Shown piece after piece: positions 1 through 9,937 of a stretch of 16,962 nt of DNA. Origin of the DNA: JBEKCP01 sp050014815. Its GTDB lineage: Bacteria; Planctomycetota; Planctomycetia; Pirellulales; Thermoguttaceae. Below the pieces are notes generated by a model, which ran no database searches, had not been told where the DNA came from, and saw nothing but the letters and a program-made list of their open reading frames with translations. The position numbers and the translations under genes are program-made. The stretch lies in NCBI GenBank assembly GCA_050014815.1, contig JBEKCP010000052.1:1-16962 (forward strand). Direction: 5' to 3'. Within the stretch, counting starts at the first letter, position 1; each line of letters starts with the position of its first letter.

Positions 1-199
1 ATCGCCGGGCGGATTGCAGTTCCCGCCGCTCCCAGGCCAAGTGTGAGCGGACGTAGAACGGCAGAACGCCGAACCCCTGGCCGAGCAGGTGCCCCAGCAG
101 GATCGCACTATCGAGTCCCCCGCTCAGGAGCACGCCGATCGTCGCGTCTTTCTCGGTCGGCATCATAAGAGGGGCCGTAGCGGGACATTCTTGTTTCAT
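1..199 (-). CDS. queC: QueC-like PP-loop ATPase, 7-cyano-7-deazaguanine synthase family (N-terminal part)
   Basis: The gene starts at the ATG at 199-197 and runs off the left edge, so only about 66 residues are visible. The reading frame contains the PP-loop signature LSGGLDS at residues 25-31, followed by a hydrophobic helix and a strand (FGVLPFYVRS). This is the ATP-pyrophosphatase fold used by QueC, which makes preQ0 for queuosine and other 7-deazaguanines, but ExsB, TilS and asparagine-synthetase-like proteins share the loop. The short spacing from the start to the loop and the following strand fit QueC best. An alternative start is the second of two adjacent ATGs (residue 13, at 163), which gives a more typical short N-terminus. 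The gene is divergent from the hydrogenase operon and shares its 227-bp upstream region. Without the C-terminal zinc cysteines the exact family is provisional. Confidence 0.65.
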   Translation of the reverse strand, partial: MKQECPATAPLMMPTEKDATIGVLLSGGLDSAILLGHLLGQGFGVLPFYVRSHLAWERRELQSARR

Positions 200-244
200 C
201 AGGTGCAAGCATTCTAAACAACTCGGCGAAAGGAGGACAGCGCC

Positions 245-272
245 TTGCAACGCATTGTGTAACGGATATAGT
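245..272 (+). promoter_or_regulatory. Candidate sigma70-type promoter of the hydrogenase operon
   Basis: TTGCAA (245-250) and TATAGT (267-272) are separated by 16 bases, matching the -35 and -10 consensus at 4 of 6 and 5 of 6 positions. Transcription would begin near 279 and leave a leader of about 150 nt before the start codon at 427. It is the best match I found in the divergent gap 200-426. No Rex-like operator was seen. This is a pattern match only. Confidence 0.35.
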
Positions 273-341
273 GGTCTATAGGAGGCTCGCGATCGCAGGC
301 CCGATCCGGGGCCGGCGATTCCCTCACGGAGGGGGCCGGAA

Positions 342-382
342 CCGTCGCACCGACGGGTTGCGGTGCGCCCCGACGGCTTTTT
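342..382 (+). terminator. Leader hairpin with T-run, possible attenuator
   Basis: An outer stem CCGTCG (342-347) / CGACGG (371-376) encloses an inner stem GCACCG (347-352) / CGGTGC (361-366); the base at 347 can join only one of them. CTTTTT follows at 377-382. This is the layout of a rho-independent terminator on the plus strand, yet no plus-strand gene ends here. It lies between the candidate promoter and the first hydrogenase gene, so premature termination in the leader is the likely role. I do not recognise a riboswitch class. Confidence 0.45.
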
Positions 383-426
383 CGCACAAAATCCCTCGTT
401 AAGCCGCTCCCGCGCGGCACACAGCC

Positions 427-962
427 ATGCCTGTCGATCAGAAGGGCGCCCACTGTCAGGAGGCGTCGGAGGAGGAACTCCTCGGGCGTCTCGACGACGT
501 GTTGAAGGAGTATGCCGACGTACCGGGGGCCTTGATCCCCGTGCTGCAGATCGCCCAGGCCATGTTCGGTTATCTGCCCGAGTCGGCCCTGCGGAAGATC
601 AGTCTGGCGTTGGGGAAGCCATACAGCGAGGTGGCGGGGGTGGTCGGGTTCTACTCGTTTTTCACCACGGTCCCTCGCGGCAAGCACCTGGTGCGGGTCT
701 GCCTGGGGACGGCCTGTTACGTCCGCGGCGGCAAGCAGGTGCTGGCCGCGCTGAAAGACCTGTTGCGGATCGAGGTTGGCGAGACGACGCCCGAGGGGCT
801 GTTCTCGCTGGACGTGGGCCGCTGTTTCGGCGCCTGCGGCCTGGCCCCGGTGATCATGATCGACGACGACGTACACCAGCGGGTCAAGCCGGCCCGGCTG
901 TCGCGGATCCTCGACCAGTACCGGCCGGAGGAAGACGCGGAGGAGCCGCGGGAGGCCGTCCA

Positions 963-966
<4 letters not shown>
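427..966 (+). CDS. hydC: HydC/NuoE-like thioredoxin-fold [2Fe-2S] subunit of a hydrogenase complex
   Basis: This 179-residue protein matches the NuoE / HydC / HndA family. An N-terminal helical region (about 15-80) ends in the typical GVVGFYSFFTTVPRGKH stretch. A thioredoxin-like ferredoxin domain follows, with the four [2Fe-2S] ligands at C92, C97, C133 and C137 (CxxxxC and CxxxC). In multimeric [FeFe] hydrogenases and complex I this subunit passes electrons to or from the FMN-bearing NuoF-like partner in the cytoplasm. The length is normal for the family. The ATG at 427 has no clear Shine-Dalgarno, which is common in this window. The stop overlaps the start of the next gene (ATGA at 963-966), so the two are probably translationally coupled. 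The name hydC rests on the hydrogenase context; by sequence alone nuoE or hndA would fit equally. Confidence 0.9.
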
Positions 967-4085
<3,119 letters not shown>

Positions 4086-4121
4086 AAATTGTTCTGGTTA
4101 AGGGCGAACTGATTTGAAGCA

Positions 4122-4254
4122 CGAAATTCGAATATCGAAATCCGAAACAAATTCAAATAGCGAAAAATCCAAATGACAGAAACCTTGAAGGTCCGTTTGG
4201 AACATTAGGATTTCCTATTTTGGATTTGTTTCGGATTTCGATATTCGGATTTCG
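4122..4254. repeat. AT-rich imperfect inverted repeat between fusion gene and hydA
   Basis: The 24-nt arms at 4129-4152 and 4224-4247 are perfectly complementary, and the match extends outward to 4122 and 4254 with one mismatch. The arms are built from short tracts such as CGAAATCC and CAAAT. The space between them continues as a weaker inverted repeat. The stretch is strikingly AT-rich against the GC-rich genes on both sides. It fills most of the 184-bp gap inside the hydrogenase operon and ends just before the hydA ribosome site (GAGG at 4260-4263). I recall very similar AT-rich palindromes as dispersed repeats in planctomycetes and other bacteria. Confidence 0.85.
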
Positions 4255-4269
4255 GATTTGAGGTTTTCG

Positions 4270-6102
4270 ATGATTACCCTTTCGATCAATAACATGCCCG
4301 TGGAAGTGCCCGAGGGAACGACCCTGCTGGGGGCGGCGCGCCGGTCGGGCATCAAGATCCCGACCCTCTGCCACGTCGAGGGCCTCCAGACGATCGGCGC
4401 CTGCCGCGTGTGCCTGGTCGAGGTCGAGGGCGCCCGCAACCTCTGCGCCTCCTGCGCCACGCCCGCGGCCGCCAACATGAAGGTCTTCACCAACACGGCC
4501 CGCGTCCGGCTGGCCCGCCGGGCGATGGTCGAGCTGCTCCTCTCCGAGCACAACGGCGAGTGCCAGACCTGCGACCGCAGCGAAGACTGCGAGCTTGCGG
4601 CCCTGGCGGCCGAGCTGGGCATCCGCGACGTCCCCTTCACCGGCCAAAGGACCCGCCGGCGGATCGACGTATCGACCCCGGCGCTGGTGCGCGACAACGG
4701 CAAGTGCATCAAGTGCCGCCGCTGCGTCAGCGTCTGCGCCGAGGTGCAGGACGTCGGCGCCCTCTTCCCCCAGGACCGCGGGTTCGACACGGTCGTGGGC
4801 CCGGCCTTCAATCACGACCTTTCGACCGTCGCGTGCGTCCAGTGCGGCCAGTGCGCCGCCATCTGCCCCGTCGGCGCCATTACCGAAAAGGACCAGATCG
4901 ACGAAGTGTGGACCGCCCTGGAGAGTCCGGGCAAGCACGTGGTCGTGCAGACGGCGCCGGCCATCCGGGCGGCGCTGGGCGAGTGCTTCGGCTACCCGCC
5001 GGGCACCCTGGTCACCGGAAAGATGGTCTCCGCCTTGCGGCGGCTCGGGTTCCACGCGGTCTTCGACACGAACTTCGCCGCCGACCTGACGATCATCGAG
5101 GAGGGCACCGAGCTTCTGACCCGGCTCCGCAAGGCGCTTGGGGGAAAAGGGGACAGTCCCCATTTGCCGGAACGGCCCGAAGGGTGCTGCGCACAAATGG
5201 GGACTGTCCCCTTTTTCCCGCTGCCGATGTTCACCAGTTGCTCGCCCGGCTGGATCAAGTTCCTCGAATACTTCCATCCGGACCTGCTCGGGAACCTCTC
5301 GACCTGCAAGTCGCCGCAGCAGATGTTCGGCGCCGTGGCCAAGACGTACTACGCCGCCAAGCTGGGCAAGCGGCCCGAGGACGTCTTCGTCGTCTCCATC
5401 ATGCCCTGCACGGCGAAGAAGTTCGAGTGCCAGCGGCCGGAGATGACCGCCAGCGGCGTCCGCGACGTGGACGTGGTGCTGACGACGCGGGAGCTGGGCA
5501 AGATGATCCGCTCGGCCGGCATCGACTTCGACGGCCTGCCCCGCGGCGAGATGGACGCCCCCCTGGGGCTCTCCACCGGCGCGGCCGACATCTTCGCCAA
5601 CACCGGCGGCGTCATGGAGGCCGCGTTGCGGACGGCCTACGAGATCGTCACGGGCCGCGGCCTCCCCATGGCCAATCTCCACGTTGCGCCGGTGGCCGGC
5701 CTGGCGGGCGTCAAGGAGGCCTCGATCGCGATCGCCGGCGCGGCGCCGGAGTGGAAATTCCTCGAGGGCGTCACGCTCAACGTGGCCGTGGCCCACGGCC
5801 TGGGCAACGCCCAGCGGCTGATCGCGGCCGTCCGCTACGGCCGGAAGCAATATCACTTCATCGAGGTGATGACCTGCCCCGGCGGCTGCATCGGCGGGGG
5901 CGGCCAGCCGCGGCTGACCGACAACCGCGTCCGCGAGGCCCGCATCGCCGCCATCTACCGCGAGGACGAGGGGAAGCGGCTCCGCAAATCGCACGAGAAT
6001 CCCCAAGTCCAGCGGCTTTACGAGGAGTTCCTGGGCAGCCCGCTGGGCGAGAAATCCCACCACCTGCTGCACACGGAGTACACGCCGCGCGAGCGGACGT
6101 AG
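4270..6102 (+). CDS. hydA: [FeFe]-hydrogenase catalytic subunit HydA (group A, CpI-like architecture) with in-frame palindrome insertion
   Basis: This 610-residue protein reduces protons to H2 or oxidises H2 at an H-cluster. In order it has a plant-type [2Fe-2S] domain (C34, C45, C48, C62), a NuoG-type His-Cys [4Fe-4S] site (H94, C98, C101, C107), a double [4Fe-4S] ferredoxin domain (C146, C149, C152, C156; C189, C192, C195, C199), and the catalytic domain with L1 TSCSPGW (322-328), L2 MPCTAKKFE (378-386) and L3 EVMTCPGGCIGGGGQP (532-547). The proton-path glutamates fit EEGTE (277-281). Residues about 291-317 are an extra stretch encoded by a palindromic element and lie just before L1. L1 has Ser325 where the usual motif has a second Cys. 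The ATG at 4270 is preferred because GAGG (4260-4263) sits 6 nt upstream; a TTG at 4258 is in frame but lies in the repeat. The gene follows the hydC and fusion genes after a repeat-filled 184-bp gap. No HydE, HydF or HydG maturase is in the window. Confidence 0.95.
   Translation: MITLSINNMPVEVPEGTTLLGAARRSGIKIPTLCHVEGLQTIGACRVCLVEVEGARNLCASCATPAAANMKVFTNTARVRLARRAMVELLLSEHNGECQTCDRSEDCELAALAAELGIRDVPFTGQRTRRRIDVSTPALVRDNGKCIKCRRCVSVCAEVQDVGALFPQDRGFDTVVGPAFNHDLSTVACVQCGQCAAICPVGAITEKDQIDEVWTALESPGKHVVVQTAPAIRAALGECFGYPPGTLVTGKMVSALRRLGFHAVFDTNFAADLTIIEEGTELLTRLRKALGGKGDSPHLPERPEGCCAQMGTVPFFPLPMFTSCSPGWIKFLEYFHPDLLGNLSTCKSPQQMFGAVAKTYYAAKLGKRPEDVFVVSIMPCTAKKFECQRPEMTASGVRDVDVVLTTRELGKMIRSAGIDFDGLPRGEMDAPLGLSTGAADIFANTGGVMEAALRTAYEIVTGRGLPMANLHVAPVAGLAGVKEASIAIAGAAPEWKFLEGVTLNVAVAHGLGNAQRLIAAVRYGRKQYHFIEVMTCPGGCIGGGGQPRLTDNRVREARIAAIYREDEGKRLRKSHENPQVQRLYEEFLGSPLGEKSHHLLHTEYTPRERT
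5145..5215. repeat. Cloverleaf-like palindromic element, copy 1, inserted in frame in hydA
   Basis: Perfect 21-bp arms (5145-5165 and 5195-5215), beginning AAAAGGGGACAG, flank a 29-nt core. The core splits with no unpaired base between stems into GCCG-GAA-CGGC, CC-GAA-GG and GTGC-TGC-GCAC, giving a four-way junction. All six reading frames across the element lack stop codons. In the hydA frame it adds a segment with KGDSPH at one end and GTVPFF at the other. The same 29-nt core recurs in inverted orientation at 15625-15653. It is not a tRNA: there is no anticodon loop or CCA end. Confidence 0.93.
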
Positions 6103-6136
6103 CGCCGGGATAAGAATAATGAATACGGTTGTTCGC

Positions 6137-6213
6137 GCCGTTTAGCGGGCGGGCTTGCCCGCCGAGCAAATCATGCACCAACACTCGGCGGGCAAGCCCG
6201 CCCGCTAAACGGC
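6137..6213. repeat. 30-bp perfect inverted repeat between convergent genes
   Basis: Arms 6137-6166 and 6184-6213 are perfectly complementary over 30 bp around a 17-nt loop. Each arm contains a smaller near-palindrome, GGCGGGC-TT-GCCCGCC or its complement. It lies between the convergent ends of hydA (6102) and the methyltransferase (6223) and could stop transcription from both sides, although no T-run follows. Its form fits a dispersed REP-like palindrome. Confidence 0.9.
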
Positions 6214-6222
6214 TAAACGTGC

Positions 6223-7071
6223 TCAACCCGACGGCTTCTCGGCAACGAACCCCCCGTAGGTGACCACCCCCTGGGCGAACAGCCGCCGGATGGCCATCAG
6301 GCCCGCCGTCTGCCCGTGCAACTCCCTCGGCAGGAGCCGCATCGCCGTCAGGGCAAGGCTGAGCGGATAGGAGAGCACGCACATCCGCTGCGTCCTGGCA
6401 ATGCCCTTTTGTATGGCGTGCAATTGGTCGGTGAACTGGACGTCGGAAAATCCCGCGGATTGGAGCGTCCGGCGGAACCCGGTCAAGGTGGGCAATCCGG
6501 CCACCACTTGTCCCGCCCTGAAGCGGTCGTAGAGCCGGATCTCCGCCTGGCTCATCTCGTCTCGCAGCAGGAAGCGGTCCACCACCGCGAGCCGTCCGCC
6601 GGGAGCAAGGAGTCGAAAGGCTTCGCGGACGAACCCCTCGCTGCTCTCGGCATGGTACACGCTTTCGATGGCGTAGAGCTTGGTGAAGGCGGCGTCCGGT
6701 AGCCCCGTGGCGCAGAAATCCCGCGCCTCGAAGCGGACCAGGTCGGCCAGGCCGGCCCGCTCGGCTTTGCGCCGGGCCTTCTCCAGTTGGCTCGTGCAGA
6801 TATTGACGCCGACCACCCGGGCGCCGTAGGTCCTGGCAAAATAGACCGCCGATCCGCCCACGCCGCACCCGGCGTCGAGGATCACGTCCTCCCGGCCCAG
6901 CCGCAGCAAGTCGCCGACGAAGCGATCGGTGTTCACCAGCGACTCGCCGGCCGTTCGCGTCGCGTCATCCCACAGGCCGTACCGCAGGTAATCCCGCGAC
7001 ACGGCGAAGTCGTAGCCCGCCTGCGTGACATCGTAGAATCGGGCCACCCGCTCGCGGTAAGTTCTGTTCAT
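6223..7071 (-). CDS. Class I SAM-dependent methyltransferase
   Basis: The protein has 282 residues from the ATG at 7071. The Rossmann motif I reads ILDAGCGVGGSAVYFA (DAGCGVG at 66-72), followed by an acidic motif II strand (VVGVNI) and a post-motif APGGRLAVVD that holds the substrate-side strand. The overall layout resembles the UbiE and sterol/tocopherol C-methyltransferase group (small-molecule methyl transfer), but the substrate cannot be told from the sequence. An in-frame TTG at 7083 would lengthen it by 4 residues and overlap the upstream aminotransferase. The ATG is preferred, leaving a 4-nt gap after that gene's stop (7076-7078). The two are probably co-transcribed. The C-terminal 100 residues are basic and partly hydrophobic with no recognised domain. 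Confidence 0.85.
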   Translation of the reverse strand: MNRTYRERVARFYDVTQAGYDFAVSRDYLRYGLWDDATRTAGESLVNTDRFVGDLLRLGREDVILDAGCGVGGSAVYFARTYGARVVGVNICTSQLEKARRKAERAGLADLVRFEARDFCATGLPDAAFTKLYAIESVYHAESSEGFVREAFRLLAPGGRLAVVDRFLLRDEMSQAEIRLYDRFRAGQVVAGLPTLTGFRRTLQSAGFSDVQFTDQLHAIQKGIARTQRMCVLSYPLSLALTAMRLLPRELHGQTAGLMAIRRLFAQGVVTYGGFVAEKPSG

Positions 7072-7075
7072 CCAA

Positions 7076-8191
7076 TCACACAAACCTTGCCAGCTTCCGA
7101 AGCGCCTCGATCCCGCGATCGATCATGTCGTCGCCGGCGGCATAGGAAATGCGAAAGTGCGTGTCCCGCCGACTGAAGACATTGCCCGGAATCACCAGGA
7201 GCTGGTACTTCTCGATCGCCCGGGCGACGAACTCGGCGCCGGTGCCCCAGGGCGCGCGGGGGAAGAGGTAGAAAGCCCCGCCGGGCGCCGCCGTCTCGTA
7301 GAGGTCACCGAGCCCTTCGAGGAGCCGGTCTCGCTTGCGGCGATAGGCCGCGATCGCCGGGCTCATGTCCACGCCGAGCGCGGCCGCCCCCGCCCACTGC
7401 ACCGGATGCGGCGCACAGACGAAACTGTACTGCTGCAGCTTGATCATCTCCCGGATCACCGCCCTTGGCCCATGCGCAAACCCCAACCGCCAGCCCGGGA
7501 TCCCGTAGGTCTTGCTGAACCCGTCGACCACGAGCGTCTGCGGGTTGTATCGGGCAGGCGAGACGAAGGGGCAATCGTAACAAAAGCGGCTGTAGATCTC
7601 GTCGCTCAAGAGCACCAGGTCCCGCTTGGCGGCCAGCTCCGCCACACCGCGGACTTCCTCCTCCGTGGCCACGGCGCCGGTCGGGTTGGCCGGACTGTTC
7701 AGGACGATCATCTTGGTCCGCGGCGTGACCGCGCGGGAGAGCCGGTCCAGGTCGATCCGGAAGTCGGGATAGGTGTCGAGGTAGACCGCCTTCGCGCCCG
7801 CCACGCCGGCCAGCGCGTCGTACATCACGAAGCAGGGGTCGAAGACGATCACCTCGTCGCCCGGGTCCAGGAGCACGAGCATGGCCAGCATGATGCCGCC
7901 GCTGGTGCCGGAGGTGACGAAGACCTCGCGGTCGGGATGGCCGTATTGGCGGTCGACGGCGGCCTGGAGCGGCTCCCGCAGGACCGGCATGCCCTGCGAC
8001 AGGGCGTAGCCGTTTTTGCGGCCCTGGATGGCCTCGATGGCCGCCCGGCGGACCGGTTCGGGCGCATCGAAGTCGGGCTGCCCGATCGAGAGGTTGATCG
8101 GGTCCTTGAGTTTCGCCCCGAGGTCGAAGACCTTGCGGATCCCGGAGGCGTCGAACGAGCGGGTACGCACGGCAAGCCAGTGTTCAGGCAT
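7076..8191 (-). CDS. Class I/II pyridoxal-phosphate aminotransferase (AspC family)
   Basis: A PLP-dependent fold-type I aminotransferase of 371 residues from the ATG at 8191. Visible landmarks, in this numbering, are NPTG (169-172), SDEIY (196-200) with the pyridine-binding Asp197 and Tyr200, the Schiff-base lysine K227 in FSKTYG, the phosphate-binding Arg235 in GWRLGF and the carboxylate-binding Arg347 in HFRISYA. This matches aspartate or aromatic aminotransferases of subgroup I; the amino donor is not determinable. An in-frame ATG at 8269 would add 26 residues without family character. TATAAT at 8204-8199 places transcription start close to 8191, suggesting a leaderless start there. A second in-frame ATG at 8200 overlaps that box. 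The methyltransferase gene follows 4 nt after the stop. Confidence 0.9.
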   Translation of the reverse strand: MPEHWLAVRTRSFDASGIRKVFDLGAKLKDPINLSIGQPDFDAPEPVRRAAIEAIQGRKNGYALSQGMPVLREPLQAAVDRQYGHPDREVFVTSGTSGGIMLAMLVLLDPGDEVIVFDPCFVMYDALAGVAGAKAVYLDTYPDFRIDLDRLSRAVTPRTKMIVLNSPANPTGAVATEEEVRGVAELAAKRDLVLLSDEIYSRFCYDCPFVSPARYNPQTLVVDGFSKTYGIPGWRLGFAHGPRAVIREMIKLQQYSFVCAPHPVQWAGAAALGVDMSPAIAAYRRKRDRLLEGLGDLYETAAPGGAFYLFPRAPWGTGAEFVARAIEKYQLLVIPGNVFSRRDTHFRISYAAGDDMIDRGIEALRKLARFV

Positions 8192-8198
8192 GAAGGGC

Positions 8199-8204
8199 AT
8201 TATA
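8199..8204 (-). promoter_or_regulatory. Candidate -10 box of the aminotransferase-methyltransferase operon
   Basis: Reading the minus strand, a perfect TATAAT occupies 8204-8199 in the 90-bp gap after the HEAT-repeat gene. A start site 6-8 nt downstream would fall on or next to the ATG at 8191, giving a leaderless message. No good -35 hexamer is present at 16-18 nt, which lowers confidence. Confidence 0.4.
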
Positions 8205-8281
8205 CCCGGAATCGGGTCCGTTTTTTCGACCTTGAGCAACCGCGACGCCGTTTCGCGCCTCCCCGGCATAGCAGCATGGCA

Positions 8282-9616
8282 TCATTGCCGCGAAGAAAGC
8301 GTCGCAATGGCTTTCTTTGCGCGGCTCTGAACCACCGGGCTGGGATCCTTGAGGGCCTTTTCCAGCGCGGGAATACTTTCGGGGCTACCCCAACTCCCCA
8401 GCGCCTCGGCGGCGGTCGATCGCATAAAGGTGTCTTCGTCTTCCAGGAGGGCGAGCTCGAGGGCTGCCGCCACCGCCGGATCAGGCTCCGTTGGCTTCCT
8501 CCGGTCCAGTTCCACGATGGCCTCGACACGCACCCGGTGAAGGCTCGACCTGAGGTCGGCCACCAGCGCGCTGGTGTCCCGGAGCGGCCGCGACTTCGCC
8601 GCGTGCTTCCCCGGGGCAGGCCCGCCGCCTAGCTTTTCGATGGCCTTCTGCGCCCGAACAGCGACGCCCGCGTCGGGCGCCTCGGCCACCTTCTTTAGGA
8701 CGGGAATGCTTTCCGGGGTACCCCAGTTCCCCAGGGCATTGACGGCGAGGACCCGAACATTCACGCTCGAATTCTGCTGGAGGACCGTTTCCAGCGCCCT
8801 GGCCACCTTGGGATTGGGCTCCTTGGGCGCCATCCTCTCCAATTGAACCAATGCGCGCATGAAATAGTCATACTTGCTGGTATTCAGGACGGGGCCTGGC
8901 TTCAGGTCGGCCAGCAGCGCGTCGATGTTCTCCGCCGAGCCCAGGTTGTCTTGCCTCCTGTCCTGCCCGGCCGCGGCGCGCGGAGCCGGCGCCGCCGACT
9001 CGTGATAATAGGAGCCCTCATTGTGGGTGCCGCGCACAGCGCCCTGGGTCGCCGAGCCGGACGCGGCGCGATCGCTCCCTGCGGAGTCGTCGTAATGGGG
9101 AACAAGATAAATCCTGCCGAAGGACGCCCCGTTGATCGGATGAGTGCGGTCGTGAAGCTCGGCGGCGGCTACCTCGATCGGGCGGAGCTTGCCGCTGGCG
9201 TAGAGTCCGCGCAGCGTGGCGTCCTGCTCCGCCGTCAGCACGTCCTTGACCTTCTTGCCGACATACGCCAGGGCGACCTCGGTCATTTTGGCCAAGGTGC
9301 GGGCCTTGCCTGTCGACGGCCCGTGCTGCTGGGCGTGGACGCCTCCGCCTAGAATACTGGCCTTGAGATGCTCCTGCAGCTTGGCAAGTTCGGCACGCTC
9401 CTTGTCGGTCACCTTGAGATCGGCCTGCAGCTTCTCGCAGATGAGCAGGGTACAATAAACTGCGGGCTCCGGTTGATCTTTCGCCGTCGCCGGATCGTCT
9501 TGCCCGGGCGGCGCCTTTTTGACGCCAGCCGCAGGCGCGGCAGGCGGACTCTGGGCCCGGATCTCTGTTCCCATCAAGGCGAGCGCCAGTGCGGCTACGC
9601 AAGCAGTTGCTCTCAT
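8282..9616 (-). CDS. Secreted HEAT-repeat protein with Spy-like N-terminal region
   Basis: The protein has 444 residues. Residues 1-21 are a signal peptide ending in EIRA before Gln22. A Pro/Ala linker leads to residues 53-150, which resemble the LTxxQ/Spy-like helical pairs common in planctomycete exported proteins (LKVTDKERAELAKLQ and DVLTAEQDATLRGLY). After a low-complexity linker, two HEAT-type units repeat: residues 294-329 (ALGNWGTPESIPVLKKV...) and 405-440 (ALGSWGSPESIPALEKA...). They are clear internal duplicates. HEAT units usually bind proteins; no catalytic motif is seen. The start is well supported: GGAGGTG (9627-9621) lies 4 nt upstream of the ATG, the best Shine-Dalgarno in the window. 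Export to the periplasm is likely, function unknown. Confidence 0.85.
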   Translation of the reverse strand: MRATACVAALALALMGTEIRAQSPPAAPAAGVKKAPPGQDDPATAKDQPEPAVYCTLLICEKLQADLKVTDKERAELAKLQEHLKASILGGGVHAQQHGPSTGKARTLAKMTEVALAYVGKKVKDVLTAEQDATLRGLYASGKLRPIEVAAAELHDRTHPINGASFGRIYLVPHYDDSAGSDRAASGSATQGAVRGTHNEGSYYHESAAPAPRAAAGQDRRQDNLGSAENIDALLADLKPGPVLNTSKYDYFMRALVQLERMAPKEPNPKVARALETVLQQNSSVNVRVLAVNALGNWGTPESIPVLKKVAEAPDAGVAVRAQKAIEKLGGGPAPGKHAAKSRPLRDTSALVADLRSSLHRVRVEAIVELDRRKPTEPDPAVAAALELALLEDEDTFMRSTAAEALGSWGSPESIPALEKALKDPSPVVQSRAKKAIATLSSRQ

Positions 9617-9620
9617 CCGA

Positions 9621-9630
9621 CACCTCCCTT
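9621..9630 (-). promoter_or_regulatory. Strong Shine-Dalgarno site of the HEAT-repeat gene
   Basis: On the minus strand AAGGGAGGTG precedes the ATG at 9616 by 4 nt. Most other genes here lack a recognisable Shine-Dalgarno, so this site both fixes the start and stands out. Confidence 0.75.
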
Positions 9631-9749
9631 CCTTAGTCTACGGTTGTGCTCACGGCAGTAGCATACCCCCGCGGCGTCCGGTCGTCAAACGCTTCGGAAT
9701 CAGGGGTCAAAACGGGACCAAACCGGGCTGCGCTCTGCTCCAGTTTTTC

Positions 9750-9911
9750 TCTAGCCCAGACGTTTACGTCTGGGGCTGCGAGGCGACCATCCCCGTTTCT
9801 TCCAGCCCCTTCAGGGGCGGAAGCAATCGGAACGCCCCTGAAGGGGCTCAACGACGGAAAAAGGTACGCGTGGTCGCCCACCCGTCCCAGGCGTAAAACG
9901 CCTGGGCTAGA
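9750..9911. repeat. Composite nested palindrome, three hairpins inside an outer inverted repeat
   Basis: The 321-bp gap 9617-9937 contains a nested structure. Outer arms CTAGCCCAG (9751-9759) and CTGGGCTAG (9902-9910) pair, and one more pair closes at 9750 and 9911. Just inside are two hairpins, CCCAGACGT-TT-ACGTCTGGG (9755-9774) and CCCAGGCGT-AAA-ACGCCTGGG (9886-9906). The centre is a perfect 16-bp inverted repeat, 9804-9819 with 9833-9848, whose arms are themselves palindromic. The sequence between hairpins also pairs partly (GCGACCA at 9783 with TGGTCGC at 9871). It lies downstream of the 435-residue gene. No gene is supported within it. Confidence 0.85.
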
Positions 9912-9937
9912 AAAAAGGCGATTTTCCCACGTTTCCA

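Noticed and set aside
342..382. A known riboswitch in the hydrogenase leader
   Set aside because: No conserved aptamer core that I can recognise; only the hairpin and T-run are supported.
363..962. Upstream extension of the fusion gene to 363
   Set aside because: The added 200 residues overlap hydC in another frame and are low-complexity; the ATGA overlap at 963 gives the natural start.
5145..5215. tRNA or tRNA-like gene because of the cloverleaf fold
   Set aside because: Three-base loops, no anticodon arm and no T-loop motif; it is a repeat with a second copy at 15602-15676.
4153..6072. 639-codon minus-strand frame opposite hydA
   Set aside because: Shadow of hydA; its head is only the translated AT-rich repeat.
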